From contig NZ_AQWP01000015.1 in assembly GCF_000375585.1 (NCBI RefSeq), positions 1-64,000 of the forward strand: a stretch of 64,000 bases of DNA, in the 5' to 3' direction. The DNA is from Sinorhizobium meliloti 4H41. Lineage in GTDB: Bacteria > Pseudomonadota > Alphaproteobacteria > Rhizobiales > Rhizobiaceae. Both the position numbers and the translations under genes were made by a program. The notes under the pieces were generated by a model. The model saw nothing but the letters and a program-made list of their open reading frames with translations. It was not told the origin of the DNA and ran no database searches. Each line of letters opens with the position of its first letter. The first letter of the stretch is position 1. Positions 25,721 to 34,114 of the stretch are shown piece by piece.

Positions 25721-27391
25721 TCATCCTTTCACAAGCGCAAGACGGCTCTCGAGCAGATCCCCTCGCTGTTTCAGAATTGGATAGGCGAGCGTGGCGAGAA
25801 GGGAGTTCACCTCCTTGAGCGCCCGTGCGACTTCGAGGTGCATGTTGCTGGACTCGACGCTTTCCGGGCGCCCTGCCCGCAATCTCGCCAGATGCCGTTC
25901 GTGACTTTCCCGTACGAGCGCGCGTACCCGCTCCTTCTCCCGGACGAGCTTTCGCGCCATCGCCGGGTCATCCGACACCAGCAGGTTGAAAGCGAGACGC
26001 ATGTTGTCGCGCACGCTGGCGTGAAGCACGTTGAGCTCGGTCCAGCCCTCGTCGGAGAACTTGTTGCCGTTCTCCAGCTTGTCGCGGGCGATTTCGACCA
26101 GGGTCTTGGACACGATGTCGCCGGCATGTTCGAGATTGATGGCGATGTCGATGAGTTCTACACCCCGCCGCGACTGACGCTCATCGAGCACGCCGCGATG
26201 GATTGCCGCGAGATAGAGCTTGATGTCGCGGTGGGCGCGATTGACATATCCGTCGAGCCGGCGGATTTCCTCGATCTTCTCCGGGCTCGGATGCTCCAGG
26301 AGCTCCATCACCGGACAGAGCATCTGCTCGACCACCTCGCCCATGAACAGCACCTCGCGCGTCGCGGCGGCGAGGGCCGTGTCGGGGCTGTCGAGCAGAG
26401 TCCGGTCCAGCGCGCTGATTCTTCGCGCAAGCGTGTCGCCGTCTTCGGAGCTCTTGAGATCCGATTTGATGAGAGAAGTAACGGCGCCGGCGGTAAGCTG
26501 CGAAAGCGGCAGGCAAAAGATCGCGAGGCAGGCGTTGAAGGCCAGATGAAAATGGACGAGCTGCTCCGCCGGGGTTGCGCCAAGATGTCGAAGTTCTGCC
26601 GACAAGGGGCCGATCGCCGGCAAGGCGATCACGGCGCCGGAGGCCCGGAAGAGGAGATTGCCGGCCGCGACGCGCCGCGCCTCGGCTGAAAACCCGCGCG
26701 TCAGCCACATGGCGATCAACCCGCTGCCGAGATTGGCGCCGAGAATCAGCGGCAGGCCTGCCTCGACGGGCAGAAGCCCCTGTGCGGCGAAACCCAGGAT
26801 GAGGATCAGGACCGCGACGCTCGAATGCACGATCCAGGTGAAGAGCATCGCCGCCGCGAAGGCCGTCACCTGGTCTTCCGCGAGATAGCCGACGATGGCG
26901 GGCAACACGTCGCTCTGTTTCAACGGCAAGGTCGCCTCGCCGATCAGCTTCAGCGACATGAGTACGAAGCCGATGCCGAGCAGCATGCGGCCGAGCTCCC
27001 GGGGCTTGTCGCTTCTGCCCTTCAGGTAAAGCAGTCCGCCGGCCGCAAGCAGGAGCGGCGACAGCCAGCCCAGGTCGAAGGAAAGAACGCGAACCACCAG
27101 CGCCGAGCCGAAGTCCGCTCCCAACAGGACGGCAAGGCTGGTGTTCAGCGTAAGATAGCCGCTTGCCGAAAGACCGGAGGCGAGCATCGCCACGGCGGTC
27201 GAGCTCTGCAGCAGGACCGCAAGGACCGTGCCGCTTGCGGCGGCGTAGATGCGGCGCTTCCCTCCCCTCGCCAGCACACGCTTCAACGACGTGCCATAGG
27301 CGTTCTCGACGCCGCTGCGGACGAGATGCACCGCGTAGAGCAGCAGCACGGTCGCGCCGGCCAGATGCAGCGAGAGAGTAACGAGAGCCAT
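25721..27391 (-). CDS. Na/Pi cotransporter (NptA/YjbB)-family protein with PhoU-like tail
   Basis: A 556-residue protein. Residues 1-310 carry about nine membrane segments with the duplicated family motifs LLQSSTAVAM and IVHSSVAVLI and Gly-rich LLGADFGSALV / ILGANLGSGLI. The C-terminal 220 residues are helical with PhoU-like repeats. YjbB-type relatives can export phosphate, while eukaryotic NptA relatives import it. Start at 27391 was chosen because GGAGAG precedes it. It is read toward phnW and diverges from the LysR gene, so it belongs to the phosphonate locus. As PhnA releases phosphate in the cytoplasm, an overflow exporter is a reasonable inference, but direction of transport is not visible in sequence. 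Confidence 0.85.
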   Translation of the reverse strand: MALVTLSLHLAGATVLLLYAVHLVRSGVENAYGTSLKRVLARGGKRRIYAAASGTVLAVLLQSSTAVAMLASGLSASGYLTLNTSLAVLLGADFGSALVVRVLSFDLGWLSPLLLAAGGLLYLKGRSDKPRELGRMLLGIGFVLMSLKLIGEATLPLKQSDVLPAIVGYLAEDQVTAFAAAMLFTWIVHSSVAVLILILGFAAQGLLPVEAGLPLILGANLGSGLIAMWLTRGFSAEARRVAAGNLLFRASGAVIALPAIGPLSAELRHLGATPAEQLVHFHLAFNACLAIFCLPLSQLTAGAVTSLIKSDLKSSEDGDTLARRISALDRTLLDSPDTALAAATREVLFMGEVVEQMLCPVMELLEHPSPEKIEEIRRLDGYVNRAHRDIKLYLAAIHRGVLDERQSRRGVELIDIAINLEHAGDIVSKTLVEIARDKLENGNKFSDEGWTELNVLHASVRDNMRLAFNLLVSDDPAMARKLVREKERVRALVRESHERHLARLRAGRPESVESSNMHLEVARALKEVNSLLATLAYPILKQRGDLLESRLALVKG

Positions 27392-27500
27392 CTGCAATCT
27401 CTCCGGAATATCGATCCGAAGACCGTCACTTTTCCCTTTACATAAATCAAATCGTTCGTTTCTATCGTTTTATCAGGTCAGCTTATGATTGGGAGAGGCC

Positions 27501-28370
27501 ATGCGGTACGTCCAGCTTCGCGCGTTCCACAATGTTGCGGTTTGTGGAGGCTTCTCCCGTGCAGCAGAGGCGCTGTTCCTCACGCAGCCGGCCGTGTCTG
27601 ATCAGGTCCGCAAACTGGAAGAGGAATATGACGTGCTCCTCTTCAACCGGAACAAGAAGCAGGTGACGCTCACCCAGGCCGGTCACCAGCTGTTGGAGAT
27701 CACCCGACGCATGTTCGACACCGAGCAGCAGGCGCTCGATCTGCTATCGGAATCGCGCGCATTGCGGGCCGGCACGCTTCGCATCGTCGCCGACGCCGCC
27801 CACCATCTGCTTCACATCCTTGCGGCCTTTCGTCAGAAATATCCGTCGGTTCAGATCTCGCTCAGGGCCGGCAACACGGAAACGGTCATCACCAGCCTCT
27901 ATTCCTACGAGGCCGACATCGGCGTGCTCGGCGAGGTTCCCGAGAGCCGTGAGTTCGACATCGTCAAGCTGAACTCGACGCCGATCATCGCTTTCGCGTC
28001 GAGCGAACATCCGATCGCCCGGCGAAGCACCGTCAGCCTCGAGGAACTCTCGGGCCAGCCGCTGGTGATGCGGGAACGCGGTTCGAAGACGCGGCAGAAG
28101 CTCGAGGATTTCGCGGCCGCCGCAGGCGTCACCCTGAAGCCAGCCATCGAAGCGGAGGGCCGGGAGGCGGTGCGGGAGATCGTCGCGGCCGGTGCCGGGG
28201 TGGGCTTCGTCTCAGCCGCGGAATTCGGCCGAGACGGACGTCTCGCGCCGATCGAGATCGTCGGCGCCGAAATGCTGATGGACGAGGCATTGATCTGCCT
28301 GAAGGAGCGCAGCGGCGGAAAGCTCGTGCGCGCCTTCTTCGAAATTGCCCGTTCGCTGGCGGAGAGGTGA
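27501..28370 (+). CDS. LysR-type regulator of the phosphonate locus
   Basis: A 289-residue LysR-type regulator. The N-terminal winged helix-turn-helix (about 3-62) includes FHNVAVCGGFSRAAEALFLT and QPAVSDQVRKLEEEYDVLLF. The effector domain covers about 90-285. The ATG at 27501 has GGGAG 8 nt upstream; a TTG four codons earlier was rejected. It diverges from the Na/Pi transporter, with the phnW-A-Y and importer genes beyond, the usual geometry for a pathway-specific activator. Its inducer would be AEP or a pathway intermediate, by inference. It converges on the FAD/GcvT oxidoreductase with 15 bp between stops. Confidence 0.9.
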   Translation: MRYVQLRAFHNVAVCGGFSRAAEALFLTQPAVSDQVRKLEEEYDVLLFNRNKKQVTLTQAGHQLLEITRRMFDTEQQALDLLSESRALRAGTLRIVADAAHHLLHILAAFRQKYPSVQISLRAGNTETVITSLYSYEADIGVLGEVPESREFDIVKLNSTPIIAFASSEHPIARRSTVSLEELSGQPLVMRERGSKTRQKLEDFAAAAGVTLKPAIEAEGREAVREIVAAGAGVGFVSAAEFGRDGRLAPIEIVGAEMLMDEALICLKERSGGKLVRAFFEIARSLAER

Positions 28371-28385
28371 ATGGAGCTGCCCGCT

Positions 28386-30863
28386 TCAGGCGGCGGCTCG
28401 CGGCTCCCCGGCATCCGCCCGCACGCGTTCTGACTTCGGATCGTAGGGGCACTTCAGGTGAGCGGTCGCCGGGTGACGCTGACCGGCAAGGTCGATCTGG
28501 AAACTCCCGCTTGCGATAAACTCGCGGTCGACCCCTTCTCCATGTTCTATGAGGCCGAGCGCAACGGAACGTCCGAGCGTGTGGCCATAGGCGGCTGAGC
28601 GGACTTCGCCGACAGGTTTGCCGTCACGCAGGATGAGTTCCCCGCCCCAAAGCATCGGCTCGGGATCATCCAAGGTGAACTGCACGATGCGTCTGACGGG
28701 GGCGCCGACCTGCTTTGCCCGGATCAAAGCCTCGCGGCCGATGAATCCGCCCGGCTTGTCGAACGATACGGCGAAGGCGAGCCCCGCTTCGTGGGGATTG
28801 ATGTCAGGCGTCAGTTCGCGGCTCCAGGCGCGAAAGCCTTTCTCGATGCGGAGCGCCTCGAGAGCGTAATAGCCGCAATCGACGAGCCCGAGATCGCGCC
28901 CCGCCTGGTGCAATGCCTCGTAAACGCCCACGGCAAATTCACTGGGCACGATCAGTTCCCAGCCGAGTTCGCCGACATAGGTCATTCGGTTGGCGTAGGC
29001 CGTCGCATAGCCGATGTCGATCTCGCGGATGGTCGCAAAGGGAAAGCCTGCATTCGAGAGGTCGGCGGACGTGATCCGCCCGAGTATGTCGCGTGCGTTC
29101 GGTCCCATCAGGGCCAGCACCGCGTAAGCCGAGGTCACGTCGGTGAGGGTGACGTGGGCGTCCGGTGAGGTGTTCCTGCGGATCCAGTCGGCGTCGTGCA
29201 CCGCCTGCGCGGATCCGGTGACGATGAGGAACCGGTCGACGGCGAGCCGCATCACCGTCAGGTCGCTTTCGTAGCCGCCCCGTTCGTTGAGCATGCCCGT
29301 ATAGACCGACCGGCCGACCTCGACATCGACGTCCGCGGCGCAGATGCGGTTGAGCGCCTTCGCTGCGTCGGGCCCCTGCACGAGAAATTTGGCAAATGAA
29401 GTTTGATCAAATATCCCAGCAGCTTGTCGCGCCGCGTTCATCTCTCGCTTTACTGCCTCATGCCAGTTCTGCCGACCGAAGGCATAGTCCGTTTCCGGTG
29501 TTTGGCCTGCTTCGGCAAACCAGTTCGCGCGCTCCCAACCCATCTTCGAGCCGAAGCATGCGCCCTTGGAGGCAAGCCGGTCGTAGAGCGGCGAGCGCCG
29601 GAAGGGTCGCGCTGTGTGCAGCTCGCGGTTCGGCCATGGCATGGCATAGTGCAGTCCGAGCGTTTCCTTCACCCGGTCGTGCAGCCAGCGCGGATTGTTG
29701 TTGAAGCTCGCGAAGCGGCGAATGTCGACCGGCCAGAGATCCATTGTCGGCGCACCGTTGACGATCCACTCGGCAAGAGCCCGCCCGGCGCCGCCGGCGC
29801 TGGCGATGCCCATGGAATTGAACCCGGCGCCTACATAGAAATTCCGCAGTTCCGGTGCCTCGCCGAGAATGAAATTATTGTCCGGCGTGAAGCTCTCCGG
29901 CCCATTGTAGAATTTCCTGACCTCGGCCGTTTCGAGCTGCGGCACGCGCACCAGCGCGTTCTGCATCAGGATCTCGAACTGGTCCCAGTCATCTGCAAGC
30001 AAGGCGAATTCAAAATCGTCCGGAATGCCGTTCATGCCCCAGGGCTTGGCTTCCGGTTCGAAGCCGCCCATGACGAGACCGCCGACTTCCTCCTTGAAAT
30101 AGATGTAGCCGTCCGGGTCGCGCAGCACCGGCAGGTCGGGATGCACCCCCTCGATCTTTCCGGTGACGATATACATGTGCTCGGCCGAGTGCAGAGGGAC
30201 CGTCACGCCGCACATCAGCCCGACCTTGCGCGCCCACTGGCCGGCGCAATTGACGACGATTTCGGCGGCGATATTCCCCCCATCGGTCTCGACGCCACGG
30301 ACCGTCCCGTCCTTAACCGTGATGCCCGTCACGCGCACGCGCTCGATAATGCGGGCGCCGCGGTTGCGCGCCCCCTTCGCCAGCGACTGGGTGAGGTCCG
30401 TCGGATTGGCCTTGCCGTCTCCGGGAAGCCAGACGGCTCCTACGAGATCGTCCATCGCCATCACCGGCCAGAGATCGGCGGCTTCCCGCGGTGAGATCAC
30501 CTCGACGGCAACCCCTTGCGCCCGCGCCGATGCTGCGGTCCGCTTCAGCACGGTCATGCGATCGGTCGTGCGCGCCACGGCGAGCGAGCCGCAATTCTTC
30601 CAGCCCGTCGCAAGGCCCGTCTCCGCCTCCAGCTCGCTGTAGAGCTGTGTCGAATATCTGATGAGGCCGGTCATGTTGGCATGGCTGCGCAACTGCCCGA
30701 CAAGGCCGGCCGCGTGCCAGGTGGTTCCTCCGCTGAGCTGCCCCTGCTCCAGCAGGACCACGTCGGTCCAGCCGAGCTTTGTGAGATGATAGGCGACCGA
30801 GCAGCCTATGATGCCGCCGCCGATGATGACGACCCGCGCCTGTGTTGGAAATTCCTGCGCCAT
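28386..30863 (-). CDS. FAD-dependent oxidoreductase with GcvT domain (dimethylglycine dehydrogenase-like)
   Basis: An 825-residue fusion. Residues 1-390 form a DAO-type FAD domain with the dinucleotide motif VVIIGGGIIGCSVAYHL and TTWHAAGLVG, the His-bearing motif that in dimethylglycine/sarcosine dehydrogenases links FAD covalently. A bridging FAO_M segment follows, then a GcvT-like tetrahydrofolate-binding domain (about 430-815; YVGELGWELIVP, GFRAWSRELTPDINPHEAGL). These enzymes oxidatively demethylate N-methylated glycines and pass formaldehyde to folate. A GGGAGG precedes the chosen start. A DeoR regulator gene lies immediately upstream in the same direction, across a region with three GCAAC repeats. 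The substrate is not determined; the phosphonate neighbourhood leaves open an N-methylated analogue, which is speculation. Confidence 0.88.
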   Translation of the reverse strand: MAQEFPTQARVVIIGGGIIGCSVAYHLTKLGWTDVVLLEQGQLSGGTTWHAAGLVGQLRSHANMTGLIRYSTQLYSELEAETGLATGWKNCGSLAVARTTDRMTVLKRTAASARAQGVAVEVISPREAADLWPVMAMDDLVGAVWLPGDGKANPTDLTQSLAKGARNRGARIIERVRVTGITVKDGTVRGVETDGGNIAAEIVVNCAGQWARKVGLMCGVTVPLHSAEHMYIVTGKIEGVHPDLPVLRDPDGYIYFKEEVGGLVMGGFEPEAKPWGMNGIPDDFEFALLADDWDQFEILMQNALVRVPQLETAEVRKFYNGPESFTPDNNFILGEAPELRNFYVGAGFNSMGIASAGGAGRALAEWIVNGAPTMDLWPVDIRRFASFNNNPRWLHDRVKETLGLHYAMPWPNRELHTARPFRRSPLYDRLASKGACFGSKMGWERANWFAEAGQTPETDYAFGRQNWHEAVKREMNAARQAAGIFDQTSFAKFLVQGPDAAKALNRICAADVDVEVGRSVYTGMLNERGGYESDLTVMRLAVDRFLIVTGSAQAVHDADWIRRNTSPDAHVTLTDVTSAYAVLALMGPNARDILGRITSADLSNAGFPFATIREIDIGYATAYANRMTYVGELGWELIVPSEFAVGVYEALHQAGRDLGLVDCGYYALEALRIEKGFRAWSRELTPDINPHEAGLAFAVSFDKPGGFIGREALIRAKQVGAPVRRIVQFTLDDPEPMLWGGELILRDGKPVGEVRSAAYGHTLGRSVALGLIEHGEGVDREFIASGSFQIDLAGQRHPATAHLKCPYDPKSERVRADAGEPRAAA

Positions 30864-30913
30864 GAACCGACCTCCCAATGGACAGGAGTCAGCATAGCCA
30901 GAGATTCACAAAA

Positions 30914-30943
30914 AGCAACAATAGATGCAACAAAATGCAACAT
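30914..30943. promoter_or_regulatory. Repeated GTTGC motifs upstream of the FAD/GcvT gene
   Basis: On the minus strand GTTGC occurs three times (at 30942-30938, 30932-30928 and 30920-30916), spaced 10 and 12 bp, between the DeoR stop and the oxidoreductase start. A TGTTGCAATAT-type word also lies near 31735-31745, upstream of the DeoR gene. Helix-turn-phased repeats at both places suit DeoR operators. Confidence 0.4.
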
Positions 30944-31728
30944 CACGCGGTAGCGACGATGACGCGCGGGCCCTTTCGCTCGAGTGCTTCCGAGATCGTC
31001 GGGGGCGGCGGCCTATCCACGATCACACCGGTCGCCTGATGAAACCCGGGTATTCGAAGGGGTGTCAGCCGCCCGAATTTCGAACTGTCGAGGACGAAGT
31101 AGGCCTTGCCCGCCATGGCGATCATCCGCGAGCGCTGCTCGGCGCCGTTGCGGGTGAAGTCGGTAACCTCGCCGTCAGGAGAAAGCCCTCCCCCGCCGAG
31201 AAAGGCGATGTCCACTCGGAAGCGTCCTATTGCTTCCAGCGCGTCGAGGCCCACTGCCGCCTCCTCGGCAGGATCGATCTCGCCACCCAGCATATGCACC
31301 CGGACTTGCGGCTGGCGGCACATGTGCAGCGCGATGGCGAGGCCGGTGGTGCAGATGGTCAGATCACGCGGACCGCTCAATGCGTGTGCGACGGCCAGCG
31401 TCGTCGTGCCGGAGTCGAGAAAGACGACCATGCCGTCCTTCACCAGTTCGGCCGCCCTCCGGCCAATCGCTGCCTTCGCGGCGGCGTTTTCCCCGCTTCG
31501 CAGGACCAGCGCCGGCTCGGTTGCTTCGAACAGTGTGGCGCCCCCATGCACGACATCGAGCTGGCCGCGGTCGGCGAGCAACTTCATGTCCCGGCGGATC
31601 GTTTCGCGCGAGACGTCGAAATAGGCGGCAAGCTCGGCAATGCTCACCGAACCTTCGGAAACGACGCGCCTCAATATTTCTTCGTGGCGGCGGGGCGCGA
31701 GCGCTCGGGTGTTCGGCAACTTGGACAT
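30943..31728 (-). CDS. DeoR/GlpR-family transcriptional regulator
   Basis: A 261-residue regulator. N-terminal winged HTH: VSIAELAAYFDVSRETIRRD (about 27-46) then DRGQLDVVHGGA. The C-terminal DeoR sensor domain has the phosphosugar-isomerase-like FLDSGTTTLAVA and VDIAFLGGGGL. Members usually repress and respond to phosphorylated sugars or related metabolites. It precedes the FAD/GcvT oxidoreductase gene by 79 bp in the same direction and probably controls it. The start has no clear ribosome-binding sequence. The last residues enter the repeat-containing intergenic region. Confidence 0.88.
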   Translation of the reverse strand: MSKLPNTRALAPRRHEEILRRVVSEGSVSIAELAAYFDVSRETIRRDMKLLADRGQLDVVHGGATLFEATEPALVLRSGENAAAKAAIGRRAAELVKDGMVVFLDSGTTTLAVAHALSGPRDLTICTTGLAIALHMCRQPQVRVHMLGGEIDPAEEAAVGLDALEAIGRFRVDIAFLGGGGLSPDGEVTDFTRNGAEQRSRMIAMAGKAYFVLDSSKFGRLTPLRIPGFHQATGVIVDRPPPPTISEALERKGPRVIVATA

Positions 31729-32199
31729 GTGAACAATGTTGCAATATTTGCGGCTCGCCGCAAGAGACGTCGCGAACGGGAAGGCGTCGAGTGCAACTAC
31801 AATGCAGGGATCGGCTCATGTAGAGGGAGAATGACACCGTAAGCCAGTTGCGATGTCCCACTTGAACCCTTGTGGGTTTTGGTGCCGGAAAGCCTTGGTT
31901 TGCATGGGCTGGTTGCTGTCCAAAACAGACTAATGTCCAGTTGGGACCGCAGAAGCTCGACCGGAATGCGCCAAAAGCGGTGATCTCGAACATGGTGGCG
32001 ATGACCAAAATAGGGCCGACTGCGGACTGTCCGGTCCTGGAATATGCCCAACCGATAGCTGCCGTTCGGCAAGCGACCTTCATTGTCGCCGTTCGGAGTG
32101 CCGCCACCCGGCCCGATGGCGGACAGTCCGCTCCCGAGTAGCCAGCGAAAGCCGCCCTTTCCAATTACGATCCGGCGCGCTGACTTCGGCCCTGATGCT
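31729..32199. other. Non-coding region, no gene recognised
   Basis: About 470 bp between the DeoR start and a convergent SnoaL-like gene's stop codon. A frame on the minus strand (containing MKVACRTAAIGWAYSRTGQ) has no ribosome-binding site or recognised domain, though a similar-sounding sequence style (GCGGACAGTCC... words) is common in non-coding DNA of this class. Near 31736-31745 lies TTGCAATAT, a possible DeoR site. Confidence 0.5.
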
Positions 32200-32562
32200 T
32201 TATCCCTTTACATATCCTCGACCTTCAACGATCTTTCCGTCCCGAACGCGCATGATGTTTACCCCTCGAACCCGGTCAGCCGGGCTATCGCCCCAACGAA
32301 GCCGCCATCGGATGATCCCCCGATCCTCGCTGGCCCAAATCTCCTCGGCTTCGAAGACGAGGTTCGCAGAGGATGCAATCCCCTTCCAGAAGTCGAGGCA
32401 AGCTTCACGCCCTACGTAGCGTGCGCCATCCGGTGCGGGCGCCGTGTTCTCAAGGACGCAGCCCTCACCAATCAGATCATCAAGGTCTTCCGGGCGGTGC
32501 TTCTCAAACGCGTTATGGAAGCGTTTCACGATTTCGCGGGTAGTTTCGCTATCGGTGATCAT
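32200..32562 (-). CDS. SnoaL/NTF2-like small protein
   Basis: A 120-residue protein of the SnoaL-like (NTF2 fold) type: FHNAFEKHRPEDLDDLIGEG, then TAPAPDGARYVGREACLDFW and the terminal strand IMRVRDGKIVEGRGYVKG. Such proteins are cone-shaped barrels used as hydratases, isomerases or binding proteins; none of the specific catalytic sets can be assigned. It is about 40% similar by eye to the gene at 32911, with an ABM-domain gene between, so the three form a small operon. A TetR gene diverges from the group across two palindromic operators. Confidence 0.75.
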   Translation of the reverse strand: MITDSETTREIVKRFHNAFEKHRPEDLDDLIGEGCVLENTAPAPDGARYVGREACLDFWKGIASSANLVFEAEEIWASEDRGIIRWRLRWGDSPADRVRGVNIMRVRDGKIVEGRGYVKG

Positions 32563-32586
32563 CTTTTTACCTCTTGAGATCAGGGC

Positions 32587-32871
32587 CTAGAAAGGCTTTT
32601 CGGACTTGTTGGTGCGATAAAGGCTTACGGCCACCTCCCGGGGTTTTCCGCGCGGACCTCCCCTCGCGACCTTGCGCCAGGCGTCTAGCGTGGCCTGATC
32701 GCGCCAGCACTCGAAGAGATTGACGCGCTCCGGATCGACCGCGTCCGCGCTTATCGAGAAGTCGACACAGCCGTCATAGGCTCTCGCGCGTTCGACCATA
32801 CTCTTGAAGGCTTCCACGGAGCCGTCCCGCTTCTCAGCGTCGGTCCGGGTATAGCCGGCTATGATAATCAT
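32587..32871 (-). CDS. Antibiotic biosynthesis monooxygenase (ABM)-fold protein
   Basis: A 94-residue dimeric ferredoxin-like ABM-domain protein: MIIIAGYTRTDAEKRDGSVE, ARAYDGCVDFSISADAVDPE and NLFECWRDQATLDAW, matching the YgiN/quinol monooxygenase pattern. Members oxidise quinols or small aromatics without cofactors, or degrade reactive aldehydes. It sits between two SnoaL-like genes (24 bp and 39 bp gaps) and is probably in one transcript controlled by the divergent TetR. Confidence 0.8.
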   Translation of the reverse strand: MIIIAGYTRTDAEKRDGSVEAFKSMVERARAYDGCVDFSISADAVDPERVNLFECWRDQATLDAWRKVARGGPRGKPREVAVSLYRTNKSEKPF

Positions 32872-32910
32872 GAGCTTTGCTCCCTGAAACGTGTGGATGG
32901 GTTGCTGCTG

Positions 32911-33288
32911 TCACTCAGGAAGCGGCGCCGACTGGCCGGGAATTTTTGAATAACCCAGCGCCTCGACGATCAAGCCGTCCCGGACGTGCATCAGGTTGAT
33001 GCCCCGGAGCGAACCCCCGGAGCCGAAGTTAAAACGCCAGCGGATGATCGCCCGGTCGCCCATTGCGATCGTGTCTTCGACGTCGAAGTGAGCAGTCCTG
33101 TCGGCGGCCAGAACCTCCCAAAACGCGAGGCAGGCGTCATAGCCTTCGTATCGCGTTCCATTGGGTGCGGGCTGAATGGACTCCATCACGCAGTCCGGGG
33201 CGATCAGGTCTTTGAGGATAGCGGGCTTGTGATCGCGGAACGCCTGGTTGAACCTGCGCATGATCTCGGCTGTCTCGATCGTTTGCAT
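32911..33288 (-). CDS. SnoaL/NTF2-like small protein
   Basis: A 125-residue NTF2-fold protein: FNQAFRDHKPAILKDLIAPD, PAPNGTRYEGYDACLAFWEV and INLMHVRDGLIVEALGYSKI. It is the first gene of the small minus-strand group and is clearly a paralogue of the gene at 32200. Its start follows an AGGAG-containing stretch (GGAGGAGATT). Expression should be governed by the two palindromes at 33304-33342. Confidence 0.78.
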   Translation of the reverse strand: MQTIETAEIMRRFNQAFRDHKPAILKDLIAPDCVMESIQPAPNGTRYEGYDACLAFWEVLAADRTAHFDVEDTIAMGDRAIIRWRFNFGSGGSLRGINLMHVRDGLIVEALGYSKIPGQSAPLPE

Positions 33289-33303
33289 AATCTCCTCCTA
33301 GTC

Positions 33304-33342
33304 AGACAGGTCTGTCTAGTTGCAGTATACAGACCTGTCTGT
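33304..33342. promoter_or_regulatory. Two perfect palindromic operators, TetR / SnoaL divergent region
   Basis: AGACAG-GT-CTGTCT at 33304-33317 and ACAGAC-CT-GTCTGT at 33329-33342 are each perfect 6-bp inverted repeats with a 2-bp centre, 25 bp apart centre to centre. They share the AGACxxGTCT core with a one-base register change. They lie between the SnoaL-operon start and the TetR start, the expected position for an autoregulating repressor. Confidence 0.75.
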
Positions 33343-33355
33343 TAGAGTCAACCGC

Positions 33356-33934
33356 ATGAACAAAGCCATGTCGCCGACCGATTCCAAGGCAAGCGCCGCA
33401 CGCCGCCGCTTGCTCGATACCGCCACTAGTCTTTTCTATACCGAGGGCATTCGTGCAGTCGGCATCGACCGCATCATCGCGGAGGCGGGCGTGGCCAAGG
33501 CGACGTTCTACAATTACTTCCCATCGAAGGATGACCTCGTCCTCGCCTATATCGAGGAGCAGGACCGGCTTGGGCGGGCGGCAGTCGCAGCGCTGCCGAA
33601 GCAGCCTCCACGGGACAGGATCGCCGCTATCATGGGGCGCATCAGCGAGGCCGTGGTCGCGGGAGGTTGGCGTGGATGCCCGTTTCTCAACGCCGCGGCC
33701 GAATATCCAGCCCCTAAAAGTCCCGTGCGGCAAGCCATTGAAGCGCGGCGCGCCTGGTATTACGGTGTCCTACGGGACCTCCTTCAGGCGGACGGCGATC
33801 CGACCCCTTCCGTTACTGCCTCGTTGCTTGTCGCCGTATCAGACGGCTTGCTCGAAGCCGCATACCTTGACGATCCGGCGGCCGTTCCCGCCCTTGTAGG
33901 CGAAGCGCTGGATAGGTTGCTGGTCCGACTTTGA
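33356..33934 (+). CDS. TetR-family regulator
   Basis: A 192-residue TetR protein with N-terminal HTH AVGIDRIIAEAGVAKATFYN followed by YFPSKDDLVLAYI, and a helical ligand domain (TetR_C, WRGCPFLNAAAEYPAP pattern common in small-molecule sensors). The start at 33356 was chosen over a TTG at 33320 because the latter would run through the second operator. It diverges from the SnoaL/ABM genes and very probably represses them and itself through the two palindromes. The ligand is unknown. Confidence 0.85.
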   Translation: MNKAMSPTDSKASAARRRLLDTATSLFYTEGIRAVGIDRIIAEAGVAKATFYNYFPSKDDLVLAYIEEQDRLGRAAVAALPKQPPRDRIAAIMGRISEAVVAGGWRGCPFLNAAAEYPAPKSPVRQAIEARRAWYYGVLRDLLQADGDPTPSVTASLLVAVSDGLLEAAYLDDPAAVPALVGEALDRLLVRL

Positions 33935-34114
33935 GGAAGTCGGATGGGCTCAAATCTGCCGAAATTCGTGAACTGTGCGCCGGGGACTTTTGCCGCCAAT
34001 CAGGGGCAGCTCTCCGACTCGCCTGCCCAATAGCGGCCAGTCCGATCCAGTGACCGCAATGGGTCCTCTTGGTGTCGCAGATGCTCCCGACACTGCGACA
34101 CCCGATCCTGTGAA

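Noticed and set aside
31746..32164. Minus-strand frame with MKVACRTAAIGWAYSRTGQ
   Set aside because: It overlaps the DeoR promoter side, lacks a ribosome-binding site and has no family match; treated as non-coding.
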